This document shows, piece by piece, positions 36,152 through 44,143 of a DNA stretch of 64,000 bases. Below the pieces are notes generated by a model. That model searched no databases. It saw only the letters and a program-made list of their open reading frames with translations, and was not told the DNA's origin. Origin of the DNA: Oscillatoriales cyanobacterium (lineage in GTDB: Bacteria; Cyanobacteriota; Cyanobacteriia; Cyanobacteriales; Laspinemataceae); contig JAABRM010000004.1 in assembly GCA_011390955.1 (NCBI GenBank), positions 124,001 to 188,000 on the forward strand, given 5' to 3'. How positions within the stretch are numbered: position 1 is the stretch's first letter; each line of letters opens with the position of its first letter. Both the position numbers and the translations under genes were made by a program.

Positions 36152-36928
36152 ATGTCAGAGTTTCTCTCTTATTATCCGGTTTTGCTTAATCCTTGGGTGA
36201 TGGCGATTCTACTAAATACGGTTTTAATTGGCGGCGCTTCACCTTTTTTGAAAAAATTACTCACCCCAGGGGGAATTTTCCATGCTTGGATTTTGGGGGT
36301 ATTGATTTGGGGCAGTTTGAATTGGCCCGGATATCTGGTGGTGGTGTTTTATTTTCTGGTTGGTTCTGGTGTGACCCGCATTGGTATGGCGGAAAAAGAA
36401 GCGGCAGGCATTGCGGAACAACGCCAGGGGGCTAGAGGCCCAGAGAATGTTTGGGGTTCGGCGTTGACGGCGACGGTTTGTGCTTTGGGAGTGGCGATGC
36501 CGCAAAGCGGATCCGGAAAGGGAATCGCTGCCTTATTAATGCTGGGCTATGTGGCCAGTTTTAGCACTAAACTGGCGGATACTTGTGCCAGTGAAGTGGG
36601 CAAAGTTTACGGCCAGCGGACATATTTAATTACGACGCTGCAACCTGTCCCCAGAGGCACCGAGGGCGCGGTTAGTTTAGAAGGCACTTTGGCGGGAATT
36701 GTGGGGTCAGGGGCGATCGCTTTGGTCGGTTGGGCTGTGGGTTTAATTAGTCTGCCGGGAATATTCCTCTGTATGATTGCCGCTTTTATTGCCACCAATT
36801 TAGAAAGTGTGATTGGGGCTACTTTGCAATCCCGTTACACCTGGTTAACCAATGAAATCGTCAATATCATTAACACTACTATTGGCGCGATCGCGGTGAT
36901 TCTGTTGGCTTTGGTTTTACCGTTCTGA
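36152..36928 (+). CDS. DUF92/TIGR00297 membrane protein, VTE6-like (phytyl-phosphate kinase)
   Basis: 258 residues, about seven membrane segments. HAWILGVLIWGSLNWPGYLV, YVASFSTKLADTCASEVGKV (conserved KLADTxxSE) and GAVSLEGTLAGIVGSGAIAL (conserved GAVSxEGT) are family marks. In plants and cyanobacteria VTE6 phosphorylates phytyl phosphate for tocopherol and phylloquinone synthesis. A 27-base repeat is inserted in frame (36499-36525), adding residues MPQSGSGKG near 112-120. Start: MSEFLSYYP. Confidence 0.88.
   Translation: MSEFLSYYPVLLNPWVMAILLNTVLIGGASPFLKKLLTPGGIFHAWILGVLIWGSLNWPGYLVVVFYFLVGSGVTRIGMAEKEAAGIAEQRQGARGPENVWGSALTATVCALGVAMPQSGSGKGIAALLMLGYVASFSTKLADTCASEVGKVYGQRTYLITTLQPVPRGTEGAVSLEGTLAGIVGSGAIALVGWAVGLISLPGIFLCMIAAFIATNLESVIGATLQSRYTWLTNEIVNIINTTIGAIAVILLALVLPF
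36494..36528. repeat. Small dispersed repeat nested in HIP1, copy 3, in frame inside the DUF92 gene
   Basis: GCGAT (36494-36498) and CGC (36526-36528) flank a 27-base insert with the GGATCC core. Without it the codons would read V-A-I-A-A through an intact GCGATCGC. Confidence 0.7.
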
Positions 36929-37035
36929 TTTTTATCGCAAATTACCAACTACTAATCATGCAAAAAAATTTCGTCAAAAAATAAGTCACGCTACAATAAA
37001 AGTCAAGGTGCGAAGGTAGCCCCTCGGTGCTACTG

Positions 37036-37173
37036 ATACCAAATCCGGTTCTCCTGTACGGGCGAGACAGCGAATTGCCCCTACGATCATCCTCTAAAAC
37101 GCTTGTGGATTCCCGCATTCGCGGGAATGACAGATGGCTTTATAAACGGGTGCGCGAGAACCGGATTGGGTAT
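37036..37173. mobile_element. MITE-like element, family A, copy 2 (138 bp)
   Basis: Ends ATACCAAATCCGGTTCT and AACCGGATTGGGTAT. The interior matches copy 1 (11176-11320) in the opposite orientation (CTCTAAAACGCTTGTGGATT, then AGATGGCTTTATAAACGGGT). It sits in the gap between the DUF92 gene and the gene at 37209. Confidence 0.7.
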
Positions 37174-37208
37174 GACCAGTAAGTTGATTGATTGGAGGAG
37201 AAAGATAA

Positions 37209-37634
37209 ATGAGTACCGAATCGAATACCCCGAAAGATTCCGCAATTGTGGAAGTGGTCCGAGAAGGTCAGGAGATGACTACTACCCCTGAAGCCAAACC
37301 CAAATCAGCGGATGAACTAAAACAGGCGACGGAAGCGCTGATTTCGGCGATTAAGAATCTGGCGAAGTCAGAAATGGAAGCAGCGGGAGACTTTAGTCGG
37401 GAGGCGTATCTGAAAGCGGTGGGTCAAGCTAGGAAAAATATTGAACAGATTAAACTGATTGACCCAGACGAGTTTGAAAAATCCTTTGTCCAGGTTCAGA
37501 CCGAAGCGGATAAAAACTGGAAGGGGGTGCTAAAGGAAATGCAAGACTTTGGCGATCGCTTCACCAAGGCTGCCCAAGCTGCTTGGGACGTGCTGACCGC
37601 GCCGAAAAAGGATGATGAAGCGCCCAAGGAATAG
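37209..37634 (+). CDS. Conserved-looking helical protein of unknown function
   Basis: 141 residues, almost all helical and charged, with an acidic N-terminus (MSTESNTPKD) and a middle of ADELKQATEALISAIKNLAK. No membrane segment. I do not recognise the family. Ribosome site GGAGGAGAAAG precedes ATG, and a strong terminator follows, so it is a real single gene. Confidence 0.7.
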   Translation: MSTESNTPKDSAIVEVVREGQEMTTTPEAKPKSADELKQATEALISAIKNLAKSEMEAAGDFSREAYLKAVGQARKNIEQIKLIDPDEFEKSFVQVQTEADKNWKGVLKEMQDFGDRFTKAAQAAWDVLTAPKKDDEAPKE

Positions 37635-37698
37635 ACTCTTGGGGGAATTTTAGATAGCTGATTGCGAATCTTGCGTTAAAATTTCCAGATAAAGCGAT

Positions 37699-37729
37699 CG
37701 GGGCAATTCTTAAATTGCCCCGATTTTTT
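37699..37729 (+). terminator. Intrinsic terminator of the 141-residue gene
   Basis: CGGGGCAATT (37699-37708) pairs with AATTGCCCCG (37713-37722), then ATTTTTT. 65 bases past the stop. Confidence 0.9.
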
Positions 37730-37851
37730 CTGTTGACTGTAGTCAGGAATGCTAGATAATGATTAAGCTTATGCCCGATCTAAAGATCGGATAAGTGTTC
37801 ATTGGCAAAAAAAGCCTACCGTTTACCGTTCACTAACCCAGATCCACAACC

Positions 37852-39639
37852 ATGAGAACCCACTATTGCGGCCAACTCCATAGCGAACATATCGGAGAAA
37901 CTGTCACCCTCTGTGGATGGGTAGACCGTCGCCGCGATCATGGGGGCGTTATTTTTATCGATTTGCGCGATCGCACCGGCGTCGTTCAGATCGTCAGCGA
38001 CCCCGAACGCACCCCAGATTCATACGCCGATTGCGAGCGCCTTCGCAACGAATATGTGGTCAAAATTACGGGTCGAGTCACCGAACGCCCCGAAGAATCC
38101 CGAAATCCCAGATTACCCAGCGGCGAAATAGAAATTTACGCCGATCGAGTCGAAGTGCTCAATGCGGTTTACAAGTCTTTGCCGTTCCAAGTTTCCAGTG
38201 CTGATAATGAGTCGGTGCGTGAAGAGTTGCGCTTAAAATATCGCTATTTGGATTTGCGGCGCGAACGGATGGCGCGGAATATGCAGCTTCGTCACCAAGT
38301 GATTAAAAGTATGCGCCGGTTTTTAGAAGACCAGCAACACTTTATGGAGGTGGAAACTCCGATTTTGACTCGTTCCACTCCCGAAGGGGCTAGGGATTAT
38401 TTAGTCCCTTCCCGCGTTAACCCTGGAGAATGGTATGCTTTGCCCCAGTCGCCGCAATTATTTAAGCAATTATTAATGGTTGCTGGGTGCGATCGCTACT
38501 ATCAAATTGCTCGCTGCTTCCGGGACGAAGACCTCCGCGCCGATCGCCAACCAGAATTTACCCAATTGGACATGGAAATGAGTTTCATGTCCTTGGAAGA
38601 AATCCTCGAACTCAACGAATCTTTAATTTGTCATATCTTCAAAACCGTTAAAGATATCGACATCCCCCGACCTTTCCCGCGCCTTACCTATAAGGAAGCG
38701 ATGGATCGCTATGGGACCGACCGACCGGATACTCGTTATGGGTTGGAATTAGTCGATGTTTCTGACTTAGTAAAAGATTCTGGTTTCAAAGTCTTTTCTG
38801 GTGCCGTGGCATCCGGTGGCAGCGTCAAAGTTTTACCCATTCCGGAAGGGAACGCCGCGATTTCTAATGTGCGGATTAAACCCAAAGGCGACTTATTCCA
38901 AGAAGCGACTGAATCCGGGGCGAAAGGGTTAGCTTATATTCGGGTGAAAGAAGATGGTGAACTTGACACCATTGGCGCGATTAAAGATAACTTAACTCCA
39001 GAACAAAAAGCGGAATTACTGGCGCGTACTCAGGCAAAACCAGGCGATTTACTATTATTTGGGGCAGGAGAAACGGCGATCGTGAATAAAACCCTCGATC
39101 GCCTACGTCAAGTAATTGCCCGTCAACTGGGCATGGTTGACCAAAATAAAATTAACCTGCTTTGGATTACCGAATTCCCGATGTTTGAGTGGAATGCCGA
39201 TGAAAAACGCCTGGAAGCATTGCACCACCCATTTACTTGCCCCAATCCTGATGATTTGCACGATATCAAAACGGCCAGAGCCCTGGCTTATGATGTGGTG
39301 TACAATGGCTTAGAAATTGGTGGCGGCAGTATGCGGATTTATCAGCGGGAAATTCAGGAAAAAGTCTTTGAGGCGATCGGTTTATCCCCGGAAGAAGCCT
39401 ATAATAAATTTGGCTTTTTACTCGATGCCTTTGACTTCGGCACACCCCCCCATGCTGGTATTGCCTACGGCTTAGATCGCCTAGTTATGTTATTAGCTGG
39501 GGAAGAATCCATTCGCGATGTGATTGCCTTCCCGAAAACTCAACAAGCCCGCTGTTTGTTAACCAGTGCTCCGGCTTCTGTAGATACAAAGCAATTGAAA
39601 GAATTGCACGTTGCTTCTACTTATAAACCGAAAAGTTAA
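37852..39639 (+). CDS. aspS: Aspartyl-tRNA synthetase
   Basis: 595 residues. N-terminal anticodon-binding OB domain ([20 protein letters not shown]), class II motif 2 [19 protein letters not shown], a GAD insertion domain (about 300-410), motif 3 [15 protein letters not shown]. Length is typical of bacterial AspRS. Charges tRNA-Asp in the cytoplasm, possibly tRNA-Asn too, as many cyanobacteria do. Confidence 0.97.
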   Translation: MRTHYCGQLHSEHIGETVTLCGWVDRRRDHGGVIFIDLRDRTGVVQIVSDPERTPDSYADCERLRNEYVVKITGRVTERPEESRNPRLPSGEIEIYADRVEVLNAVYKSLPFQVSSADNESVREELRLKYRYLDLRRERMARNMQLRHQVIKSMRRFLEDQQHFMEVETPILTRSTPEGARDYLVPSRVNPGEWYALPQSPQLFKQLLMVAGCDRYYQIARCFRDEDLRADRQPEFTQLDMEMSFMSLEEILELNESLICHIFKTVKDIDIPRPFPRLTYKEAMDRYGTDRPDTRYGLELVDVSDLVKDSGFKVFSGAVASGGSVKVLPIPEGNAAISNVRIKPKGDLFQEATESGAKGLAYIRVKEDGELDTIGAIKDNLTPEQKAELLARTQAKPGDLLLFGAGETAIVNKTLDRLRQVIARQLGMVDQNKINLLWITEFPMFEWNADEKRLEALHHPFTCPNPDDLHDIKTARALAYDVVYNGLEIGGGSMRIYQREIQEKVFEAIGLSPEEAYNKFGFLLDAFDFGTPPHAGIAYGLDRLVMLLAGEESIRDVIAFPKTQQARCLLTSAPASVDTKQLKELHVASTYKPKS

Positions 39640-39697
39640 GTAGTTTTAACTAGCTTTAACTAGATTAAAACCACAGAGACAAAGCGCACACTTTTGA

Positions 39698-39756
39698 TCC
39701 CCCCAACCCCCCTTAAAAAGGGGGGCTTTAGTAGGGACACGGCATTGCCGTGTCCT
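39698..39756. repeat. Two dispersed hairpin repeats after aspS
   Basis: 39698-39727 CCCCCCAACCCCCCTT/AAGGGGGG type; 39731-39756 GGACACGGCATTGCCGTGTCC type. Together they could terminate aspS. Confidence 0.7.
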
Positions 39757-39855
39757 AAGAAAAATCTATTCGTGTCTTAAAAAAATCTCTTTGTGTCCTT
39801 TGTGTCTTTGTGGTAAAATTAGCCGCGATCGCCACCAACCATGATATCTCAAATT

Positions 39856-39956
39856 ACGATGAAGCACACTCGTGGCTAATTGAAGATGACTACGAGTGCG
39901 TGGATGGTCGTCTTTTATCTGGAGAAATTTTTTAATTTAAGATCGCCCCAATGGAA
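39856..39956 (+). pseudogene. Truncated copy of the 3' end of the small gene at 43187-43444
   Basis: About 100 bases match 43365-43465 with only a few differences, including the in-frame tail DEAHSWLIEDDYECV and DGRLLSGEIF, the stop and the sequence after it. Residue R becomes C in one spot. The 5' two-thirds is absent. A duplicated fragment. Confidence 0.85.
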
Positions 39957-39965
39957 AATAGAAGA

Positions 39966-40002
39966 GCGATTCCCGCAAGGGATCCGATCAAAGCGGAATC
40001 GC
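39966..40002. repeat. Small dispersed repeat nested in HIP1, copy 4
   Basis: GCGAT (39966-39970) and CGC (40000-40002) flank a 29-base GGATCC-cored insert. The 3' flank (CGCCTTTCTGCTAAATAAA) has an uninterrupted relative at 42447-42472 (GCGATCGCTTTTCTGC, then TAAATAAA). Confidence 0.7.
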
Positions 40003-40052
40003 CTTTCTGCTAAATAAAATAGCGATCGCATGAATGCCACAAAAACGAGCAC

Positions 40053-40122
40053 ACAGAAACCGGGTTTCTTTGAAAGCTGCCACAGTACAGGTTATTTCTA
40101 CCAAAGAAACCCGGTTTCTTTA
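40053..40122. repeat. AGAAACCGGGTTTCT palindrome-pair repeat, unit 1
   Basis: Palindromes near 40054-40071 (AGAAACCGGGTTTCTTT) and 40104-40122 (AAAGAAACCCGGTTTCTTT) flank a middle ending TTATTTC. Six more units occur at 41317-43589. Confidence 0.75.
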
Positions 40123-40209
40123 TGCGGGAATAAAAGAGCGGTAAGCGGAGCTATGCCGTCAGGCTTATCGCCCTATGAAGAATTAAAGAGCGATCGCCCT
40201 GGGAAATCA

Positions 40210-41187
40210 TCAAGAATTACCGCGAAAACGAGCAATTAACTCCTCACGAGATAACTGCATCAACAAGGGGGTAAATTCTGACGGCGGTAAACTCAGTACC
40301 GAGTCAATAATCAAGGTTAATTCCGGGTCAACCGTCCCAAAACGAAAACGCAGTAAATTCTCAACAACCAGACGTTCTCCCTGTTGAAGTCCTTGTTGGA
40401 CTCCTTGTTGGACTCCTTGTTGGACTCCTTGTTGGATTCCTTGTTGGATTCCTTGTTGGATTCCTTGTTGTAGACCCGACAGTTTTGCAGCTTCTAACTG
40501 CCGATCAAAAAGAGGAGATAAGCGCATAATTAATTCTCTATCCTCCAAATTACTACTTTGCTTAGATTCTAAATCGGCTTTTAGTCGATTCAACAGAATA
40601 AACGCATTAGCTCGAAAAGGATTATCTGGGGAAAGTTGTTCGATTTCATCAATAGCTTGTGCTTGAACTTTACCCCGTCCTAAAATCCGCAGCCAAAGGG
40701 TGTCTAAGTTACGGGGTAATTGGTGAATTACCACAATTGCGGTTCGCCATTGTGGGGATAAGAAGTAAATCCCCATTGGCCAAGATTCTAAGTCTAGGGT
40801 AGCACCAAATTCCGCTAACAGGTTCTTAGAAGCTGTTGGAGTGATAATCCACAATCTCGGTTTTATTTGTTCTGGTATCTTACCCCGGTTGCGGTTGGCT
40901 TCCCGTTGTAGTTCTCCTCGGATTTCTAGCAGTTTTAACACACAATCGCAGATTTCATCGGCGGTGGCGGGGTTGCGGAACGGTTCAAATATCGCGGGGG
41001 TTTGGATCGCACGGGCTAAAATTCCCAACGGTTCGGGGGCAGCGGTAGATTCAGGATTAGGCGAAAACCACAGATCAATTTGTCTGACTTCTCCTGCCAC
41101 CCGACGGGGAGATTGAATGGTTCCATAAGGGGTGAGAAGTTCTTCTAAGTAGTCCTTGGCGAACTGGTCATGGATAAAGCGAGTCAC
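40210..41187 (-). CDS. Unrecognised 325-residue protein with a QQG repeat stretch
   Basis: Cyanobacterial Rpn/DUF4351-like or 'flagellar-assembly-like' proteins have this overall order: an N-terminal nuclease-like part (FIHDQFAKDYLEELLTPYG), a central region and a C-terminal helical tail. No catalytic residues can be assigned with confidence. Residues about 234-266 are Q-Q-G-(I/V/L) repeats, encoded by a 12-base TTGTTGGACTCC/ATTCC tandem run (about 40381-40472). Alternative annotation: putative PD-(D/E)XK transposase-like. No neighbour clue. Confidence 0.6.
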   Translation of the reverse strand: MTRFIHDQFAKDYLEELLTPYGTIQSPRRVAGEVRQIDLWFSPNPESTAAPEPLGILARAIQTPAIFEPFRNPATADEICDCVLKLLEIRGELQREANRNRGKIPEQIKPRLWIITPTASKNLLAEFGATLDLESWPMGIYFLSPQWRTAIVVIHQLPRNLDTLWLRILGRGKVQAQAIDEIEQLSPDNPFRANAFILLNRLKADLESKQSSNLEDRELIMRLSPLFDRQLEAAKLSGLQQGIQQGIQQGIQQGVQQGVQQGVQQGLQQGERLVVENLLRFRFGTVDPELTLIIDSVLSLPPSEFTPLLMQLSREELIARFRGNS

Positions 41188-41316
41188 TGTTAATTAATCA
41201 GGGGAAATAACCATTTTAACTTACCATAAAACCGGCGTAATTTGTGATAGTATTTATTGGGGATAACCCCTTTTGGCATAGCGCTTTTTATCGCCTCTTG
41301 CCACAGAAACTGGTAC

Positions 41317-41480
41317 ACAGAAACCGGGTTTATTTTTGTGCTTCCGCAGTTAACTGTTATTTCCACCACAGAAACCCAGTTTCTTTTTCGGGGCAAAGAA
41401 ACCAGGAAGACAGAAACCGGGTTTCTTTTTGTATTGCCACAGTTAACTGTTATTTCCACCACAGAAACCCGGTTTCTTTT
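41317..41480. repeat. AGAAACCGGGTTTCT palindrome-pair repeats, units 2-3
   Basis: Units at 41317-41387 and 41410-41480, each with outer AGAAACC(C/A)GGTTTCT palindromes and a central CAGTTAACTG palindrome. They lie head to tail between the QQG-repeat gene and the gene ending at 41534. Confidence 0.8.
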
Positions 41481-41533
41481 TCGGGGCAAAGAGGCGATCG
41501 CTGCCTGATTTCTCCTAACTCATTTAAGTCTCA

Positions 41534-41986
41534 TTACTGACTGGTATCATCAACAGGTCGCTTCAGGATTTGTCCGACAATTCCATAGCGATCGCCCGTC
41601 AAAGCATCAAGCTTATGATCGATATCTTCCAGCCAACCTAGCTTGCTAGTCCACTTGCCGTTGGGTAACTGTCTCGCGGCGTGAGTTGGGGTATTTTCTG
41701 AATCGACATAGAGCGCGATTTTTTCAAATCCGGGTTCTAAATCATCGCGATCGCAAGGTTCGTATCCCACGGTTTGATAAGCTTGGATATATGCTTCTAA
41801 AGTTTCTTCTTGAGGAACGCCGTCAGGCCAATAAAAAAAATCACCTGGTGTGGCTTGCCACCAGCGATCGGTCTCTCCTGCTGCATAAGCAAAACAGTTA
41901 TATTCTTGAGATTTGGGGCTAGTCACTCTGTAGTCAGTGCCAGATAAATTCGGCCATTTAAACTCTAGTTCCGGTCGTCGATACAT
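41534..41986 (-). CDS. Conserved cyanobacterial protein, DUF7689-like
   Basis: 150 residues. YNCFAYAAGETDRWWQATPG and then FYWPDGVPQEETLE, with THAARQLPNGKWTSKLGWLE and DIDHKLDALTGDRYGIVGQI, match a family pattern with conserved N-C and H residues. A papain-like Cys/His pair (Cys in NCFAY, His in THAARQ) is possible, which is inference. Paired with the gene at 41996 (9 bases upstream). Confidence 0.65.
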   Translation of the reverse strand: MYRRPELEFKWPNLSGTDYRVTSPKSQEYNCFAYAAGETDRWWQATPGDFFYWPDGVPQEETLEAYIQAYQTVGYEPCDRDDLEPGFEKIALYVDSENTPTHAARQLPNGKWTSKLGWLEDIDHKLDALTGDRYGIVGQILKRPVDDTSQ

Positions 41987-41995
41987 TTAATATGT

Positions 41996-42358
41996 TTAAA
42001 CTGTATAACCTTGTTTTTTGCCCCACTCTAACCAAGCTTCTGCCATTTGTTTAATTCGACCTCGTTGTTCTGGTTGGATGGGATTTTCTCCGGTAATTTC
42101 CTGCAAAGCTGACAACCAGTATAGGGGATTTCGGGTCAATTCTTTGAGTAACAAAGGCACGATTTTATCTCCCATTTGGATAATTTCTTGGTATGCAGGA
42201 TGCTGAGACATTCGAGCAGTAGATGACATTCCTTCTACTGCGGTTTCCCACTGTTCGGCAAGGCTAGAGAATTTTTCAACTATTTCGGAGTCTAGTTCTG
42301 GGTTTTGTTTTGATCTAGTGGGTGGTTCTGCTTCTGTTAACGTTGGGTTCTGGTTCAT
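41996..42358 (-). CDS. Conserved partner of the DUF7689-like gene
   Basis: 120 residues. FSSLAEQWETAVEGMSSTA, HPAYQEIIQMGDKIVPLLLK and YWLSALQEITGENPI, then AEAWLEWGKKQGYTV: a helical protein with a HPAYxxI-MG core that usually appears next to DUF7689-like genes in cyanobacteria. Together they form a two-gene leftward module of unknown function. Upstream lie palindrome-pair repeats. Confidence 0.65.
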   Translation of the reverse strand: MNQNPTLTEAEPPTRSKQNPELDSEIVEKFSSLAEQWETAVEGMSSTARMSQHPAYQEIIQMGDKIVPLLLKELTRNPLYWLSALQEITGENPIQPEQRGRIKQMAEAWLEWGKKQGYTV

Positions 42359-42473
42359 GGATTCTCTCCAAATTGTCTTGGTTGTATATTAGCGTTTAAT
42401 TAGGTGCTTTATAGTGGACTGGTCAAATAGCCCTAAAACAAGAGAGGCGATCGCTTTTCTGCTAAATAAAAGA

Positions 42474-42503
42474 GCGATTCCCTCCGGGACGCTGCGCGAA
42501 CGC
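42474..42503. repeat. Small dispersed repeat nested in HIP1 (TTCCTCCGG-related type)
   Basis: GCGAT (42474-42478) and CGC (42501-42503) are separated by a 22-base insert, TCCCTCCGGGACGCTGCG and then CGAA. The uninterrupted version, AGAGCGATCGCCTCTTGCC, is at 43472-43490. Confidence 0.75.
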
Positions 42504-42527
42504 CTCTTGCCACAGAAACCAGGGAGA

Positions 42528-42780
42528 CAGAAACCGGGTTTCTTTTTGTGCTGTCACAGTTAACTGTTATTTCCACCACAGAAACCCGGTTTCTTTTTCG
42601 GGGCAAAGAAACGGGCACACAGAAACCGGGTTTCTTTTTGTGCTGCCACAGTTAACTGTTATTTTCACAACAGAAACCCGGTTTCTTTTTCTCCGCACAG
42701 AAACGGGTACAAAGAAACCGGGTTTCTTTTTTGCTTTCACAGTTAACTGTTATTTTCACAACAGAAACCCGGTTTCTTTG
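42528..42780. repeat. AGAAACCGGGTTTCT palindrome-pair repeats, units 4-6
   Basis: Units at 42528-42597, 42620-42689 and 42711-42780, in tandem at about 92-base spacing. Each holds two outer palindromes and a central CAGTTAACTG. This is the gap between the DUF7689 module and the gene at 42865. Confidence 0.8.
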
Positions 42781-42864
42781 ATGCGGGAATAAAAAAGCGA
42801 TCGCTGCAACGATTAAAGATGAAAATTATGTATAATCGATGGTTAAGCTTAAATATAAGTGTAG

Positions 42865-43227
42865 ATGAGTGGTATTAATAGAGAATTAACCCCCCATCCA
42901 AGAAGTAGCTTATTTGACAAACACCTTCCTGGTACACCTGAAGTCGCAAGACTGGTGAGAAAAGAGGGAAAGGCTCATGTTTTTAAAGACCGTGCTACAA
43001 TGGATTTTGTTGTGCAGGCTATTATAGAAAGAGGCGAACTTACAGGAGTTGAAGATCAAAATGATGATTACGATCGCTATGGGCTATATTTTGACGAACC
43101 AATCGGGTATCAGATAAAATCTGATGGTAGCCTGCTGGCACTTTATTACGCTGAAATTAAAATTGTTAAAGGAGATAATAAATACCATGTTATCCCTCGC
43201 ACAAAACCTCGTCGCCAAAAGCGATGA
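42865..43227 (+). CDS. DUF6972-like protein of unknown function
   Basis: 120 residues: PRSSLFDKHLPGTPEVARLV, then YGLYFDEPIGYQI and YHVIPRTKPRRQKR. It resembles the DUF6972 family of cyanobacteria; the compact YGYRFDxPIG and YHVIPRTxP motifs recall nuclease-toxin-like folds, an inference only. Its 3' end overlaps the next gene by 41 bases, suggesting translational coupling. Confidence 0.55.
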   Translation: MSGINRELTPHPRSSLFDKHLPGTPEVARLVRKEGKAHVFKDRATMDFVVQAIIERGELTGVEDQNDDYDRYGLYFDEPIGYQIKSDGSLLALYYAEIKIVKGDNKYHVIPRTKPRRQKR

Positions 43228-43444
43228 TTGGGAATTTATCGAGTTATGGGTAGATCCGATTATTTTTCCACCTCGGATTTTGATGTTAGTCGGCGGCAAA
43301 CAAGGAAATTGTTGTATTTATGATGCAACTGCTAACTACAAGCCTTTGTTTGAAAGCGCTATTTATGATGAAGCACACTCGTGGCTAATTGAAGATGACT
43401 ACGAGCGCGTGGATGGTCGTCTTTTATCTGGAGAAATTTTTTAA
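43187..43444 (+). CDS. Small unknown protein (85 residues) overlapping the DUF6972-like gene
   Basis: MLSLAQNLVAKSDDWEFIE starts at ATG 43187 with AAAGGAGATAATAA upstream, preferred over an earlier Met that runs through the upstream gene. C-terminus: DEAHSWLIEDDYERV and DGRLLSGEIF. Acidic, no membrane segment. A partner of the DUF6972-like protein (possible antitoxin or immunity, inference). Its 3' end exists again at 39856-39956. Confidence 0.55.
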   Translation: MLSLAQNLVAKSDDWEFIELWVDPIIFPPRILMLVGGKQGNCCIYDATANYKPLFESAIYDEAHSWLIEDDYERVDGRLLSGEIF

Positions 43445-43505
43445 TTTAAGATCGCCCCAATGGAACATATAAGAGCGATCGCCTCTTGCCCAAGAAACGG
43501 GTACA

Positions 43506-43589
43506 CAGAAACCGGGTTTCTTTTTGTGCTGCCTAGGGGCGAATGGCCATTCGCCCCTACATATTCACAACAGAAACCCGGTTTCTTTA
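43506..43589. repeat. AGAAACCGGGTTTCT palindrome-pair repeat, unit 7, with a nested hairpin
   Basis: The outer palindromes are as in the other units, but the central CAGTTAACTG is replaced by TAGGGGCGAATGGCCATTCG then CCCCTA (about 43534-43560), a different dispersed hairpin. One repeat nested inside another. Confidence 0.75.
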
Positions 43590-43624
43590 TGCGGGAATAA
43601 AAAAGCGATCGCAGTAAATTAACC

Positions 43625-44143
43625 TCAAAGACCTATTGTAAAACTAAATTTTCTTGTATTTGCCCATACACTGCCGCAATAAGCTGTTACGTGCCCCTTA
43701 TAGCTTCCCCGATTGAAATACTTGTTGGGAATATATAAGGTAAAATCTTCGTATGTGCTATATTCATACCCTGGTCGAAAATCTTCGCTAGTTGATAGTT
43801 GATTATTTTTTGTCTGATAACCAGAGATAGTGCTTCTGACCTTGCGGCCATTTTTGTAGTAGAAATAAGCAACAGCCCGACAATTACTATTTTTCAGATG
43901 GGCAGTATCAAAGTCCAGAACCATTTTTATGCTCTTATTTGATGACCTATTAACATTGTGGTAAATGTCGAGGTCTGTTATGTTGATTCGGGGCTGGCTT
44001 TCCCAAATAAAAAAACCTACAACAAAAAAACCAGCGATCGCCGAAAAAATTAAGCGGCTGGGGTCAAAAAGTTTTGGCCTTTGGGATCTTTCCAAAGCCC
44101 GGAGAATTCTTCGGCTAATTTCTTTTTCATCATCATGTCTCAT
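43625..44143 (-). CDS. Single-pass membrane protein with an extracytoplasmic domain, unknown
   Basis: 172 residues. Charged N-terminal cytoplasmic part (MRHDDEKEISRRILRALERS), one membrane segment (LIFSAIAGFFVVGFFIW, about 31-47), then a beta-rich domain (NITDLDIYHNVNR, YFYYKNGRKVRSTISGYQ, HVTAYCGSVWANTRKFSF). Its start overlaps the end of the upstream AAA+ gene by 11 bases, so they are co-translated. Unrecognised family. Confidence 0.65.
   Translation of the reverse strand: MRHDDEKEISRRILRALERSQRPKLFDPSRLIFSAIAGFFVVGFFIWESQPRINITDLDIYHNVNRSSNKSIKMVLDFDTAHLKNSNCRAVAYFYYKNGRKVRSTISGYQTKNNQLSTSEDFRPGYEYSTYEDFTLYIPNKYFNRGSYKGHVTAYCGSVWANTRKFSFTIGL

Noticed and set aside
40053-43589. CRISPR array
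   Set aside because: Units are palindromic and far apart, spacers are not unique equal-length sequences, and no cas genes are present.
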